64,000 bases of DNA from UBA6080 sp964607515. GTDB lineage: Bacteria; Fermentibacterota; Fermentibacteria; Fermentibacterales; JCC-6. Where the stretch lies: positions 19,431 through 83,430 of the forward strand of contig CAZSKU010000010.1 of the NCBI GenBank assembly GCA_964607515.1. Reading direction: 5' to 3'. Both the position numbers and the translations under genes were made by a program. The notes beneath the pieces were generated by a model. That model did not search any database. It was given only the letters and a program-made list of their open reading frames with translations, and was not told the origin of the DNA. This document shows, piece after piece, positions 47,632 to 56,408 of this stretch. Numbering within the stretch: position 1 is the stretch's first letter; the number at the start of each line of letters is the position of its first letter.

Positions 47632-48734
47632 AAAGCAGAGTCGCGGTGCTCAAGACGAGCCCTGAAACCGTGCTGGAGGATTACTCGAGGCTCATGAGGA
47701 GCATCGGCTACCGGGAAGTGATCAGCCCCGATTACGACACCCTTCTGAAGGTCAACGTCTCGTGGCACCACTGGTATCCCGCTTGCTCCACCACTCCGTG
47801 GCAGTTGGACGGGGTCATCCGGACCCTTCTGCAGGACGGTTTCCAGCGGGACAGGATTATCAGCACCCACAACCGCACCGTGGTGGTGGATGACCGGGTG
47901 GGGGAGGTGGGCAACCACCTCAGGCAGGTTGACACGGACATGCACCACATCGGCAAGGTCCACCTCTACGACCCCGAGGTGAAATGGTCGGTCTACCGGC
48001 CGAAAAAGCCGTTCCGGGTGCTGGACAGGGTGTACCCCGACGGGGTGAAAATCCCCGAATTCCTGATCGGCAGGAACATCATCCATCTGCCCACGGTGAA
48101 GACTCACGTCTTCACCACCATCACCGGGGCCATGAAGAACGCCTTCGGCGGCCTTCTCAGCGAAAGGCGCCACTGGACCCACGCGGTGATCCATGAGACC
48201 CTGGTGGACCTGCTGGCAATCCAGAAGGAGATCCACCCGGGAATCCTGGCGGTGATGGACGGGACCTTCGCCGGGGAGGGGCCCGGCCCGAGGGCCATGG
48301 TGCCCCACGTGAAGAACTACATCCTCTGCAGCGCCGACCAGGTGGCCATAGATTCGGTGAGCGCCAGGATGCAGGGCTTCGACCCGATGAAGCTGGATTT
48401 CATCAGGCTGGCCCACGAGGACGGCCTGGGAGTGGGGGACCCCAGGGACATAGAGATCGTCGGCGAGGACATCTCCAACGTGAACTTCCGGTTCACCCAG
48501 ACCGACACCTTCGCCAGCAAGGGGCAGAAAGCCATCTACCACGGCCCTCTGAAGCCCTTCGAGCGGTTCCTACTGAGAAGCCCCATCGTGCCCTGGTCAT
48601 ACGCCGCCAGCAAGTTCTACCACGACGTGCTCTGGCTGCGCCTGGTGGGCAGGAAGCGGATCTCCTGGGCCCTCGATACCGGTTGGGGCCGCCTGTTTCA
48701 GAGGTACGGGGACGGAGTAAACAAAATCAACTAA
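47628..48734 (+). CDS. DUF362 protein without ferredoxin domain
   Basis: The product has 368 residues. TLLKVNVSWHHWYPACSTTP, LPTVKTHVFTTITGAMKNAFGGL and AVMDGTFAGEGPGPR are DUF362 signatures with conserved Asn, Lys and Asp/Gly loops. Unlike the gene at 44254 it has no iron-sulfur C-terminus; the final 70 residues instead carry aromatic/basic segments (ASKFYHDVLWLRLVGRKR) that could touch a membrane. TTG at 47628 has GGAGGAG upstream and overlaps the esterase stop. It is the last gene in the run. Confidence 0.7.
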   Translation: MKSRVAVLKTSPETVLEDYSRLMRSIGYREVISPDYDTLLKVNVSWHHWYPACSTTPWQLDGVIRTLLQDGFQRDRIISTHNRTVVVDDRVGEVGNHLRQVDTDMHHIGKVHLYDPEVKWSVYRPKKPFRVLDRVYPDGVKIPEFLIGRNIIHLPTVKTHVFTTITGAMKNAFGGLLSERRHWTHAVIHETLVDLLAIQKEIHPGILAVMDGTFAGEGPGPRAMVPHVKNYILCSADQVAIDSVSARMQGFDPMKLDFIRLAHEDGLGVGDPRDIEIVGEDISNVNFRFTQTDTFASKGQKAIYHGPLKPFERFLLRSPIVPWSYAASKFYHDVLWLRLVGRKRISWALDTGWGRLFQRYGDGVNKIN

Positions 48735-48762
48735 CTACTGTAAGATGTTTTAGTTCAGTAGT
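48734..48762. terminator. AT-rich inverted repeat between convergent genes
   Basis: ACTACTG (48734-48740) and CAGTAGT (48756-48762) form a seven-pair stem around a 15-base T-rich loop, filling most of the 40-base gap between the DUF362 stop and the beta-propeller lipoprotein stop. Weak for a terminator but well placed. Confidence 0.4.
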
Positions 48763-48774
48763 ATAGGTGATTCG

Positions 48775-49881
48775 TTATTCCAGGACGAAAAGCCTCTGGT
48801 AGCCTTCGTCCGGGTCCGCCTCCCAGGCCAGTATTCCCTGGGGAGATATGGTGAAGGTCCAGCTCCACCCATCCTCAGGGAACACGGCGTGCCCCGCCAG
48901 CTCGCCGTTCTGCTGGAAGATGTCGAAGAACGGGGTGTCGGTGGTTCCCCTCTGGACCCAGAGCCTTCCGTCGGGCCCGACTCCCAGGGCGACCACCTTG
49001 TTCCGGTAGGGCTCGGGTTCGAACGAGAACGGCATGCTTCCGCCGATGTTTCGGAAGAAATTATCCATGTAGGCCTTCTCCTCCTCGATCTCCTCAGGGG
49101 TCTTGGCTACCGAGGGGATGTCGAGGCCGGTCCGGAAGATTTCCCCACCCAGGGCGTTCCAGCCAAGAATCAGATAGTCCTCGCCGCTCTTCTCCGCGAA
49201 GAAGACCGTACCGGTGCCGTCGCCGCCCATGCAGAAAGCGTCCAGCAGTTCCGTTACGAACATGGAGGGGTTATCCATGAGATCGCTGGGAGAGGCGGTG
49301 ATGGAGTCTTCCCAGAGAATCGTGTCGTAATCCTCGGCGCCCACGGTGTAGATCACGATCCTGCGGTTCATGACCAGTATGTCGTCAACCATGCCGGCGT
49401 CGATCTTGTAGGATGCGAAGGTGCTGTCCGACAAAGCGGTGGAGAGCATAGGGGGGTTCTGGGGCCAGTGGCTGATTTCCTCCACGAGGTTGAGGCTGTC
49501 GTCCAGGAACAGGAAACCCTGTTTGAGCATCTCCAGAATCATCAGCCTTCCGTCGGGCATTGCGAAGAACTCCCAGGGCATTCCCATCTCCCCGGGGCCG
49601 CTGCCCCGGCGGGAAACCTGCCGGACGTAGCCGCCGCTTCCGTCGAAGACCTTTATACATGCTCCCTGCCGGTCCAGCACAAGAATCTCATCCCGGCCTC
49701 CGGGCAGGATCATGGCATCCTGGATGACCCCGAAGGTGGTGGTGGAATCGCCGATTTCGGCCCCTATGGAAAGAGCCACCGAAAGGGTGTCAACCGGCAG
49801 ATCCCCGGCACCGATATCTTCGGCAGGACCGTCACCGCAGGCGGCCAGGAACAGGGCGGCCAGAAGAACGAGCTTTTTCAT
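48775..49881 (-). CDS. Beta-propeller-like (6-bladed) lipoprotein
   Basis: The product has 368 residues starting MKKLVLLAALFLAACGDGP, lipobox LAAC. The mature part has repeated blades with DxxGxI/V-like strand ends: EILVLDRQGACIKVFDGSGGYVRQV, GEMGMPWEFFAMPDGRLMILEM, VGPDGRLWVQRG, ISPQGILAWEADPDEGYQRLFVLE. GRRGSGPGEM-type turns are typical for the 6-bladed propeller lipoproteins of Bacteroidota-like bacteria. No enzymatic motif. ATG at 49881 has AAGGAGATG upstream; a longer reading from 49908 lacks a ribosome site. It is divergent from gpsA, with a TATAAT at 49967 serving the other side. Confidence 0.75.
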   Translation of the reverse strand: MKKLVLLAALFLAACGDGPAEDIGAGDLPVDTLSVALSIGAEIGDSTTTFGVIQDAMILPGGRDEILVLDRQGACIKVFDGSGGYVRQVSRRGSGPGEMGMPWEFFAMPDGRLMILEMLKQGFLFLDDSLNLVEEISHWPQNPPMLSTALSDSTFASYKIDAGMVDDILVMNRRIVIYTVGAEDYDTILWEDSITASPSDLMDNPSMFVTELLDAFCMGGDGTGTVFFAEKSGEDYLILGWNALGGEIFRTGLDIPSVAKTPEEIEEEKAYMDNFFRNIGGSMPFSFEPEPYRNKVVALGVGPDGRLWVQRGTTDTPFFDIFQQNGELAGHAVFPEDGWSWTFTISPQGILAWEADPDEGYQRLFVLE

Positions 49882-49966
49882 CGAATCATCTCCTTCCGGT
49901 GGAATCACGGCCAGCGAACATCGTGAATATACGGAAAGAGCCGGACCTCTGACCCGGCGAAGCCGT

Positions 49967-49972
49967 TATAAT
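49967..49972 (+). promoter_or_regulatory. -10 element of gpsA
   Basis: Perfect TATAAT 30 bases before the TTG start at 50002. No convincing -35 is seen 16-18 bases upstream, so the -35 is degenerate or an extended -10 is not used. Confidence 0.45.
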
Positions 49973-50001
49973 CCCGGGTGAGGCTTTCGGAAGGGGCGAA
50001 A

Positions 50002-50976
50002 TTGAAACTGGCTGTCCTGGGGTGCGGACGATGGGGCAGTTTCCACCTCTGGTACGGTGACAAGCTGGGTTTCCGAACGATGGGCTGGGAACCCGCGAAG
50101 GATCCTGTCATTGTCTCCCTGATGAAAAACCGAGGGAACGACTACCTGAAGCTGCCTGACGGAGTCGGGCTGACCCTTTCCTTGGAGAAAGCCCTGGAAG
50201 GGGCGGACCTGGTGGTGGTATCCTGCCCGGCACAGAGCTTCCGCCAACTTGCCGGCCTCCTGTCCCGACACGACCTTACCCGAAGCGATGTTTCCCTCTG
50301 CATGAAGGGACTGGAGGAGACCACCGGAAAGCGCCTGTCTGAGATCTGCGCGGAGGCCGGGGTCGTGGCGCGGTCTGTGTGCGCCTGGGTCGGCCCGGGT
50401 CACCCGCAGGAGTTTGTGAAAGGTGTGCCGGGCTGCATGATAGTGGCCTCGGAGGACGAGGGTGCCGCGGAGAGGCTCTCAAGGAGGGTCAACTCCAGCC
50501 TGCTCAGGATGTACCACAGCCGGGACATCATCGGCTGCGAGATCGGCGCCGCGGCGAAGAACGTCATCGGAATTGCCGCAGGCATGCTGGACGGACGGGG
50601 AATGGCGGGCCTCAAGGGCGCTCTGATGGCCAGGGGGCCACAGGAGTTCGCCAGGCTGGTTTCCGCTGCGGGTGGCGACTGGCGGAGCGTATACGGGCTC
50701 AGCCACCTCGGCGACTACGAGGCGACACTCTTTTCCCCCTGGAGCCGGAACAGGGCATGGGGGGAGGCCTTCGTCCGGGGAGGAGCTTCCCCGGGGCTGG
50801 CCGAAGGTGTGCCCAGCTGCGGGGCGCTGCTGAAACTCGCCGGCTTCCACGGAGTTGAATTGCCCATAACCGAAGCGGTTTTCGGAATGATCAGGGGAGT
50901 CGCCGGTTTCGATGAAGCCGTGGAAACCCTTTTCGGACGACCCATGAAGGAGGAGTTCCCGGAAACCCTCCGGTGA
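50002..50976 (+). CDS. gpsA: Glycerol-3-phosphate dehydrogenase (NAD(P)+), GpsA type
   Basis: The product has 324 residues. The Rossmann start is KLAVLGCGRWGS, then LVVVSCPAQSFRQL and MKGLEE, and the catalytic region has EIGAAAKNVIGIAAGMLDG with the conserved Lys, then GLSHLGDYEATLFSPWSRN. It reduces dihydroxyacetone phosphate to glycerol 3-phosphate for phospholipids. I chose TTG at 50002 because GGAAGGGG lies five bases upstream and the nucleotide fold starts at residue 2; GTG at 49978 adds eight residues and nearly coincides with the predicted transcript start. Confidence 0.85.
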   Translation: MKLAVLGCGRWGSFHLWYGDKLGFRTMGWEPAKDPVIVSLMKNRGNDYLKLPDGVGLTLSLEKALEGADLVVVSCPAQSFRQLAGLLSRHDLTRSDVSLCMKGLEETTGKRLSEICAEAGVVARSVCAWVGPGHPQEFVKGVPGCMIVASEDEGAAERLSRRVNSSLLRMYHSRDIIGCEIGAAAKNVIGIAAGMLDGRGMAGLKGALMARGPQEFARLVSAAGGDWRSVYGLSHLGDYEATLFSPWSRNRAWGEAFVRGGASPGLAEGVPSCGALLKLAGFHGVELPITEAVFGMIRGVAGFDEAVETLFGRPMKEEFPETLR

Positions 50977-50991
50977 ACCGGCCCTCAGGTT

Positions 50992-51019
50992 TTGAAACGA
51001 TGGCCTCCGGACGTATCTT
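50992..51019 (+). promoter_or_regulatory. Promoter placed for a leaderless transcript
   Basis: TTGAAA (50992-50997), 16-base spacer, TATCTT (51014-51019). Seven bases after the -10 falls on the A of the ATG at 51026, and no Shine-Dalgarno is present. Confidence 0.5.
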
Positions 51020-51025
51020 ATCGCC

Positions 51026-52147
51026 ATGGGAAAACTGGCCTGTCTCCTGGCGGTCGCCCTGCTTTCCGGCGCGGCGTCCGGTGAGGAAAACTGCCGCTTC
51101 TTCTGGGTCTCCAGGGACGCCCTGGTGCATCCAGACACCCTGGACGCGCTGATACTCAGGGCCGAGGCCGCGGGAGCCAACGGGCTCATCGTCCAGGTGG
51201 TTGGAAGGGGCGAGGCTTATTACCGGTCGGACATCCTTCCCCGGGCTTCCTACAGCGGATACGAGGATCCCCTCGCTTACCTGCTGGCAAGAGCGAAGCC
51301 CAGGGGTATGGAAGTGCACGCTTGGATCAACGCCTTTCTGGTCTGGTCGTCGCCGGCGGCCCCGGCGGATTCCGGACACGTCTGGCACACCCATCCGGAA
51401 TGGTTCGTCAGTCACTCCTCCGGAAAGTCCTCACGGGAATTCTCTCCCGCCGAAGCCGAAGCGGCGGGTCTGGTCGGTGCGACTCTTTCCCCGGCGCTGC
51501 CGGAAGTGAGGGAATTCGTTGCGTCCATCGCCGAGGAGATAGCCGTGAGTTATCCGGTCGAGGGAATCCACCTGGACTACATCAGATACCCCGGCCCATC
51601 CTTCGGCTTCGAACCCCATGCGGTGGCGCTGTTCTACAATGAAACCGGATGCCTTCCCCAGGGCTCCCCAGAGGTGTGGAAGCGATGGAGGGCAGACCAG
51701 GTGGGCATGACCGTGCAGACAGTGCGATTCAGGCTCAACTCGTCCGCCCCGGCCACCCTTCTCTCGTGCGCCGTCATGGCGGATCCCCTCACGGCGTACA
51801 GCGACTTCGGCTCTCCCTGGACGGAATGGCTTGCCGGGGGGTTGGTGGACTTCGTCTGCCCCATGGCATACACCACGAACCGGAGCAGGGCGCTGGATCT
51901 TGCCGCAGCCGCTACCACTGAGAACGCCCCGGACGTGGTGTACGGTATCGCGGTCTACAATCAGCCGGTGGATTCCGCACTGGAAGCCGCAGCCAGGGCG
52001 CTGGCCCTGGGGGCGGGAGGGATCTGCGTCTACAGCCTCAACTCTCTGCCCCCTGAAGGCGAAGCGGAACTCGCCGCTTTCTGGGGCTCCGGTTCTCCGG
52101 GGCACGAATTCGGCCCGCACCTTTTTCACATGGTGGCCGCCCCGTGA
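51026..52147 (+). CDS. Exported glycosyl-hydrolase-like protein (GHL10 type)
   Basis: The product has 373 residues with a signal peptide (cleavage near residue 19). FFWVSRDALVHPDTL and ANGLIVQVVGRGEAYY start a TIM barrel; HAWINAFLVWS, VEGIHLDYIRYPGP and FVCPMAYTTN are hallmark GHL10/DUF187 segments, with Asp in HLDYIRYP placed for catalysis. The family attacks glycan links, probably peptidoglycan or exopolysaccharide. No ribosome site precedes the ATG, but promoter bases do, so translation may be leaderless. GTGA overlap with the next gene. Confidence 0.75.
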   Translation: MGKLACLLAVALLSGAASGEENCRFFWVSRDALVHPDTLDALILRAEAAGANGLIVQVVGRGEAYYRSDILPRASYSGYEDPLAYLLARAKPRGMEVHAWINAFLVWSSPAAPADSGHVWHTHPEWFVSHSSGKSSREFSPAEAEAAGLVGATLSPALPEVREFVASIAEEIAVSYPVEGIHLDYIRYPGPSFGFEPHAVALFYNETGCLPQGSPEVWKRWRADQVGMTVQTVRFRLNSSAPATLLSCAVMADPLTAYSDFGSPWTEWLAGGLVDFVCPMAYTTNRSRALDLAAAATTENAPDVVYGIAVYNQPVDSALEAAARALALGAGGICVYSLNSLPPEGEAELAAFWGSGSPGHEFGPHLFHMVAAP

Positions 52148-52911
52148 ACCTGGGAATACTCTCCTCGGGGTCCAGCGGCAACGCACTGGTAGCGGAGCAC
52201 GAAGGGGCGTGCATCTTCCTGGACAACGGCCTGAGCGGTTGCGAGCACGGCAAGAGGCTTCAGGAGGCCGGCTTTCACGGGATACAGCCCCTGGGGCTGT
52301 TTCTCAGCCATGAGCACGGCGACCACTCCCGGGGAGCCGGAGTGCTGGCGAGGAGGTGGAAGGTTCCCGTCTTTTCAACCAGGGGAACCTATTTCGGAGC
52401 CGGGCTTCACAGACAAAAGCTGCCCGGCGGGGTCGAAGCGGTGTCCAACGGCGACACGGTGGAACTCGGCCCCTTCAGTATCACTCTTTTCAGCGTGTCC
52501 CACGATGCTGCGGATCCCTCGGGGTTTCTGATCCGGGCCGGCGGAGTCAGCGTGGGAATCGCCACGGACATGGGCGAAGCGGGAGCCCTGGTGGTGCAGA
52601 CCCTCGGCGGATGCAACGGGCTCGTGCTGGAATTCAACCACGATCTTGACATGCTCTGGGACGGACCCTATCCCTGGCCCCTGAAACAGCGGATATCCTC
52701 GGGGCTGGGACATCTGAGCAACGACGACGCGGCGGCGCTCCTGGAACGGCTCGCCGGTCCTGAACTGAAGGTCTGCGTTCTGGCCCATCTGAGCCAGGAG
52801 AACAACACCCCGGAGCTGGCAATGGCCAGCGCCCGAAGGGTTACGGAGGACAGGTTTGCCCTGTTGGCGGGCAGCAGGCATACTGCTCTGCCCTTGATAC
52901 AGGTAGTGTAG
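52144..52911 (+). CDS. Metallo-beta-lactamase-fold hydrolase (YycJ-like)
   Basis: The product has 255 residues. SSGSSGNALVAE at the N-terminus, LSHEHGDHSRG (HxHxDH), VSHDAADPSG and LVLEFNHD, and the late LAHLSQENN are the YycJ/WalJ pattern of two-zinc exonuclease-like hydrolases that act on DNA ends or nucleic-acid intermediates. GTG start overlaps the glycosidase stop. Nine bases separate it from the small outer-membrane gene. Confidence 0.85.
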   Translation: MNLGILSSGSSGNALVAEHEGACIFLDNGLSGCEHGKRLQEAGFHGIQPLGLFLSHEHGDHSRGAGVLARRWKVPVFSTRGTYFGAGLHRQKLPGGVEAVSNGDTVELGPFSITLFSVSHDAADPSGFLIRAGGVSVGIATDMGEAGALVVQTLGGCNGLVLEFNHDLDMLWDGPYPWPLKQRISSGLGHLSNDDAAALLERLAGPELKVCVLAHLSQENNTPELAMASARRVTEDRFALLAGSRHTALPLIQVV

Positions 52912-52920
52912 GAGGTGTCT

Positions 52921-53448
52921 TTGAAACCGGCGTTCATTGCCGCCATGCTGATCTCGGCGGCGGCCTCGGCGGGTACCGTTGACCTGTTCACGGAAATCGG
53001 CACCGGATTCGCCATGGGCGGCTGGGGCGATAGTTTCGGGCCGGGGCTGAATATGGGCCTCGGGGGGGAGTGGAGACTCAGCGCCAAGCTCAGGGCCGGT
53101 GGCGCGGTGGACATCTCGTCTTTCTCCAACAGCGGCCGCGGAGACGCGAACCTCTTCATGTTCAGACCCATGGCCAGGGCTGCCTTCTATCTCAATCCCG
53201 GGAGCGCCTCGTTCAATCCCGGTCTGACCGCTTCCTTCGGGATGTGCCGCACCGCGCTGGAGTCAGGGGGAGGAGCGGACCAGCCCAGCTGGGACCCCTT
53301 CTGGAGGGCGGGAATCCGCTGGGACCTGAGCCTCGGCGCTCCATGGCGGGCGGCCCTGGGACTCGACCTGGAGAGCGTAATGTCGGAGGACAAGACCGGG
53401 GATACCTTCAGGTTGGTACTCGCCGTATCCAGGGAGGTGAACCTGTGA
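52921..53448 (+). CDS. Small outer-membrane beta-barrel-like protein
   Basis: The product has 175 residues. Signal peptide MKPAFIAAMLISAAASAG, then amphipathic strands (NMGLGGEWRLSAKLRAGGAV, FMFRPMARAAFYLNPG, WRAALGLDLESVMS). I see no family motif. TTG at 52921 has GGAGG five bases upstream; GTG at 52915 sits on the ribosome site itself. It overlaps the next lipoprotein by four bases (GTGA). Confidence 0.6.
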   Translation: MKPAFIAAMLISAAASAGTVDLFTEIGTGFAMGGWGDSFGPGLNMGLGGEWRLSAKLRAGGAVDISSFSNSGRGDANLFMFRPMARAAFYLNPGSASFNPGLTASFGMCRTALESGGGADQPSWDPFWRAGIRWDLSLGAPWRAALGLDLESVMSEDKTGDTFRLVLAVSREVNL

Positions 53449-54092
53449 AAAGAGTGGTTGCGGTTCTCGCTTCGGCGGTGCTCCTGGCGGCGGGTTGCGA
53501 CAGGAATCCGGTGTTCCTTCGCCTCAGCGCCGACTACTACCCGGTCTCTGCCATAGGATCGGTATGGGAGTACTCGGTGGAGGGCGGCGGAACCAGGATA
53601 GTAACCGTGGTGGACCAGGTCATCGTGGATCAGAGACCATGCTACAGGCTTCAGTCCGGGGCCGGGTACGACTACTGGATAAACGAGGACGGCCTGCTGG
53701 AACACTACGAAGACCGAAGGGTGCTCTTCAACGGCTACGAGGTGCCGGTGTACCAGGCGTGGGTGACCTACCTGGAATGGCCCCTGGCGGACGGCATGAG
53801 CAGGAGGGATTCGGCGTCCGCCCAGGCGGTAAGCCAGGGCATTACCCTGAGCCATACCTGGATAAGGAACACAACGGTCTCGGGCCCGGAGAACTCGCCG
53901 GACGGCGCCTGGAGCCACTGCTACCGGGTGCACCAGGAGGAAACTGTCATCAACTGGGTGCAGACCGCGGGGTACGATCCAGACACCAGCTACATGGTCA
54001 GGGACATCTGGCTGGCACCCGACGTGGGCATGGTGGCCAAGATCACCCCGGACAGCACGGTTTACCTGGCCTCCTTCACTCCCGGGCGGTAG
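53445..54092 (+). CDS. Lipoprotein of unknown function
   Basis: The product has 215 residues. MKRVVAVLASAVLLAAGCDRN is the signal with lipobox LAAGC. The mature part starts FFL-like YYPVSAIGSVWEYSVEG and has alternating strands up to DVGMVAKITPDSTVYLASF, a pattern shared by exported beta-sandwich lipoproteins, with no catalytic motif visible. GTG at 53445 has AGGGAGG upstream; the permease gene starts two bases after the stop. Confidence 0.65.
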   Translation: MKRVVAVLASAVLLAAGCDRNPVFLRLSADYYPVSAIGSVWEYSVEGGGTRIVTVVDQVIVDQRPCYRLQSGAGYDYWINEDGLLEHYEDRRVLFNGYEVPVYQAWVTYLEWPLADGMSRRDSASAQAVSQGITLSHTWIRNTTVSGPENSPDGAWSHCYRVHQEETVINWVQTAGYDPDTSYMVRDIWLAPDVGMVAKITPDSTVYLASFTPGR

Positions 54093-54093
54093 C

Positions 54094-55419
54094 GTGAATC
54101 AGGGCGCTCTGTTCTCGGCATTCTTCGGTCTGATCTACGTCTACATAGCCCTCGCCCACCGGCACCGGGGTCTGGTGGTCTGGCTGGGAGCCGCCCTGGC
54201 GGTGTTCGCAAGCCTTCGACTCGGGCATGCCGTGGACGTCGCGGAGCTTTTCCGGAGCATCAACTGGAACGTCCTGATGATCTTCGGCGGCATCCTCTTC
54301 ATCGCCGAGGTGATGATAGACGTGGGCATCCCCGCGAACCTTGCGGGGCGCATCATCAACGGCAGCAGGAACTACGGCTGGGCGGCGGTTCTCATCTGCG
54401 CTCTCACGGGTTTTCTTAGCATCTTCGTGGAGAACGTTGCCACGGTGATGATCGTCGCCCCCGTAGCCTTCGAGGTATGCAAGAAGCACGGGGCCAATCC
54501 GATTCCGCTGCTGGTGGGCATAGCGGTGTCCAGCAATCTTCAGGGCACCGCAACCCTGGTGGGGGACCCCCCCAGTATGATCCTGGCCGCCAGTGAGAAC
54601 ATGGGTTTCAACGACTTCTTCTTCATGCAAGGCAGACCCGGGATCTTCTGGGCCGTGCAGGCCGGAGCCTTCGCGTCGTTCTTCGTGCTCTGGAAACACC
54701 TGGGCAAGAACCGCGACGCGGTACCCCGGGTGAAGGTGACTCCGGTGGCGAGCTGGGTTCCCGTGGTCATACTGGCGGTGGTGATCGCGGGTCTGGCCCT
54801 GATCAGCCTCTTCGAAAGCGGGGTGGGAACCATGGCCGGCCTCCTCTGCGCCGGCGGCGGAGCGGCCTCGGTAGTCTGGTACGCTCTCTACAGAAGAGGC
54901 AGAACCGCCTTCGGGCGCATGGAACGAACTCCGGGGAGGTTGCTGGCCGCCTTCGATCTGGACACTCTGTTTCTCCTTGCCGGGATATTCTTCATGGTGG
55001 CGGCTCTGGAGAAATTCGGGGTCATGGAAGCCACCGGGGCCTTTCTGGCCAGAGCCGCCGGCTCCAACCCCCTGGCGGCCTACGCCATGATCGTGGCTGG
55101 CTCTATGCTGATCAGCGCCTTCGTGGACAACGTACCCTTCGTGACCGCCATGATTCCCGTCACCAGGGCCCTGGCGGTGAACATGTCCGGAACCGGCGGG
55201 GGACACGAGTACCTGGTCTTCGGGCTTCTTATCGGCAGCTGCCTGGGGGGAAACATCTCGCCGGTAGGTGCCAGCGCCAACATAGTGGCGGTTTCCCTTC
55301 TTCGGAAACAGGGGCACAAGAAGGTCACCTTCTGGGATTTCACGAAGATAGGGCTGCCCTTCACCCTGGCGGCTACCGCCGCGGGAGCGCTGTTCATATG
55401 GCATTTCTGGCACCCCTGA
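54094..55419 (+). CDS. ArsB/SLC13-type ion transporter
   Basis: The product has 441 residues with about eleven membrane helices. NWNVLMIFGGILFIAEVMIDVG, ENVATVMIVAPVAFEVCKKHG, SNLQGTATLVGDPPSMIL and the mirrored DNVPFVTAMIPVTRAL and GGNISPVGASANIVAV are the two-fold repeats of the ArsB/NhaD/CitM superfamily. Ion or dicarboxylate specificity cannot be read. GTG start. The aroB ATG lies inside its last codons. Confidence 0.75.
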   Translation: MNQGALFSAFFGLIYVYIALAHRHRGLVVWLGAALAVFASLRLGHAVDVAELFRSINWNVLMIFGGILFIAEVMIDVGIPANLAGRIINGSRNYGWAAVLICALTGFLSIFVENVATVMIVAPVAFEVCKKHGANPIPLLVGIAVSSNLQGTATLVGDPPSMILAASENMGFNDFFFMQGRPGIFWAVQAGAFASFFVLWKHLGKNRDAVPRVKVTPVASWVPVVILAVVIAGLALISLFESGVGTMAGLLCAGGGAASVVWYALYRRGRTAFGRMERTPGRLLAAFDLDTLFLLAGIFFMVAALEKFGVMEATGAFLARAAGSNPLAAYAMIVAGSMLISAFVDNVPFVTAMIPVTRALAVNMSGTGGGHEYLVFGLLIGSCLGGNISPVGASANIVAVSLLRKQGHKKVTFWDFTKIGLPFTLAATAAGALFIWHFWHP

Positions 55420-56408
55420 AGTTCGTATGGCCCGGCGGCGCCCTGTCCACCCTTGTGGAAACCGCCGGCGCACCCTCGGAGATCGAGTCCCGGGCGGGGC
55501 TGCTGGTGGTGGACTCCGCGGTGGAGTCCCGATGGGGGACGGCCCTGCTGTGGAACATGCCCAGGGTGGTGGTCGAGGGGGGCGAGCAGGCCAAAACCCC
55601 GGCAAACCTTCTGATGCTCTGGGAAGCCTTTCACCGGGCCGGCCTGGAGAGAGACGGGGCGGTGTGCGTCGCCGGGGGAGGCTCGGTCTGCGACCTGGGC
55701 GCCATGGCCGCCTCCACCTGGATGAGGGGGATAAGGCTGGAGCTGATTCCCACCACGCTTCTGTGCATGGCCGACGCCTGCCTGGGAGGAAAGACGGCCC
55801 TGAACCTGATGGGCGCCAAGAACCAGGTGGGCACCTTCCACCCCGCCGATAGGATCACCGTATGCGGGGAATTCCTGAAGACCCTGCCCCGGCCGGAACT
55901 GCTCTCGGGCAAGGCCGAGGTGTTGAAGACCGCCGTAATCGGAGACAGGGGCATTCTGGAGCCCCTTCTGTCGGAGGACTACCGGAGTGCGGCTTTCAGG
56001 AGCCTCCGGATCAAGGGCGCAATAGTGAAGCGCGATTTCCACGAAAGGGACGTCCGCAGGCTTCTCAACCTGGGCCACACCCTGGGCCACGCTCTGGAAA
56101 TGCTTCTGCCGGTCTCCCACGGGGCCGGAGTCGCCCTGGGGATGCCCGCCGCGGCGAGGATGGCGGGTGAGGAGGGATTTGCCGGCGAACTGGAAGGCAT
56201 CATCCGGGAATTGGGTCTTCCGGTGAAGCTTCCCAGACCGGTAGAGGCGGAGGAGGTGCTTCCCCTGGTGCGCCGGGACAAGAAAACCGGTGAAAAGGGC
56301 AGAACATGGGTGCTTCCCAGGGGATGGGAGCGGTGCGAACTCGCCGTCATACCGCCGGACAGGGAAAGGGAGCTTCTGAAGGAGGCTCTCGGGGCGGCCC
56401 GGCCTTGA
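55398..56408 (+). CDS. aroB: 3-dehydroquinate synthase
   Basis: The product has 336 residues. VEGGEQAKTPANL, AGGGSVCDLGAMAASTWMRGI and LIPTTLLCMADACLGGKTALN bind NAD and substrate phosphate, KNQVGTFHPADRI follows, and LNLGHTLGHALE holds the metal-binding His residues. It cyclises DAHP in the shikimate pathway. It overlaps the permease by 22 bases and tatC by four bases, an unusual gene company for aroB. Confidence 0.9.
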   Translation: MAFLAPLKFVWPGGALSTLVETAGAPSEIESRAGLLVVDSAVESRWGTALLWNMPRVVVEGGEQAKTPANLLMLWEAFHRAGLERDGAVCVAGGGSVCDLGAMAASTWMRGIRLELIPTTLLCMADACLGGKTALNLMGAKNQVGTFHPADRITVCGEFLKTLPRPELLSGKAEVLKTAVIGDRGILEPLLSEDYRSAAFRSLRIKGAIVKRDFHERDVRRLLNLGHTLGHALEMLLPVSHGAGVALGMPAAARMAGEEGFAGELEGIIRELGLPVKLPRPVEAEEVLPLVRRDKKTGEKGRTWVLPRGWERCELAVIPPDRERELLKEALGAARP

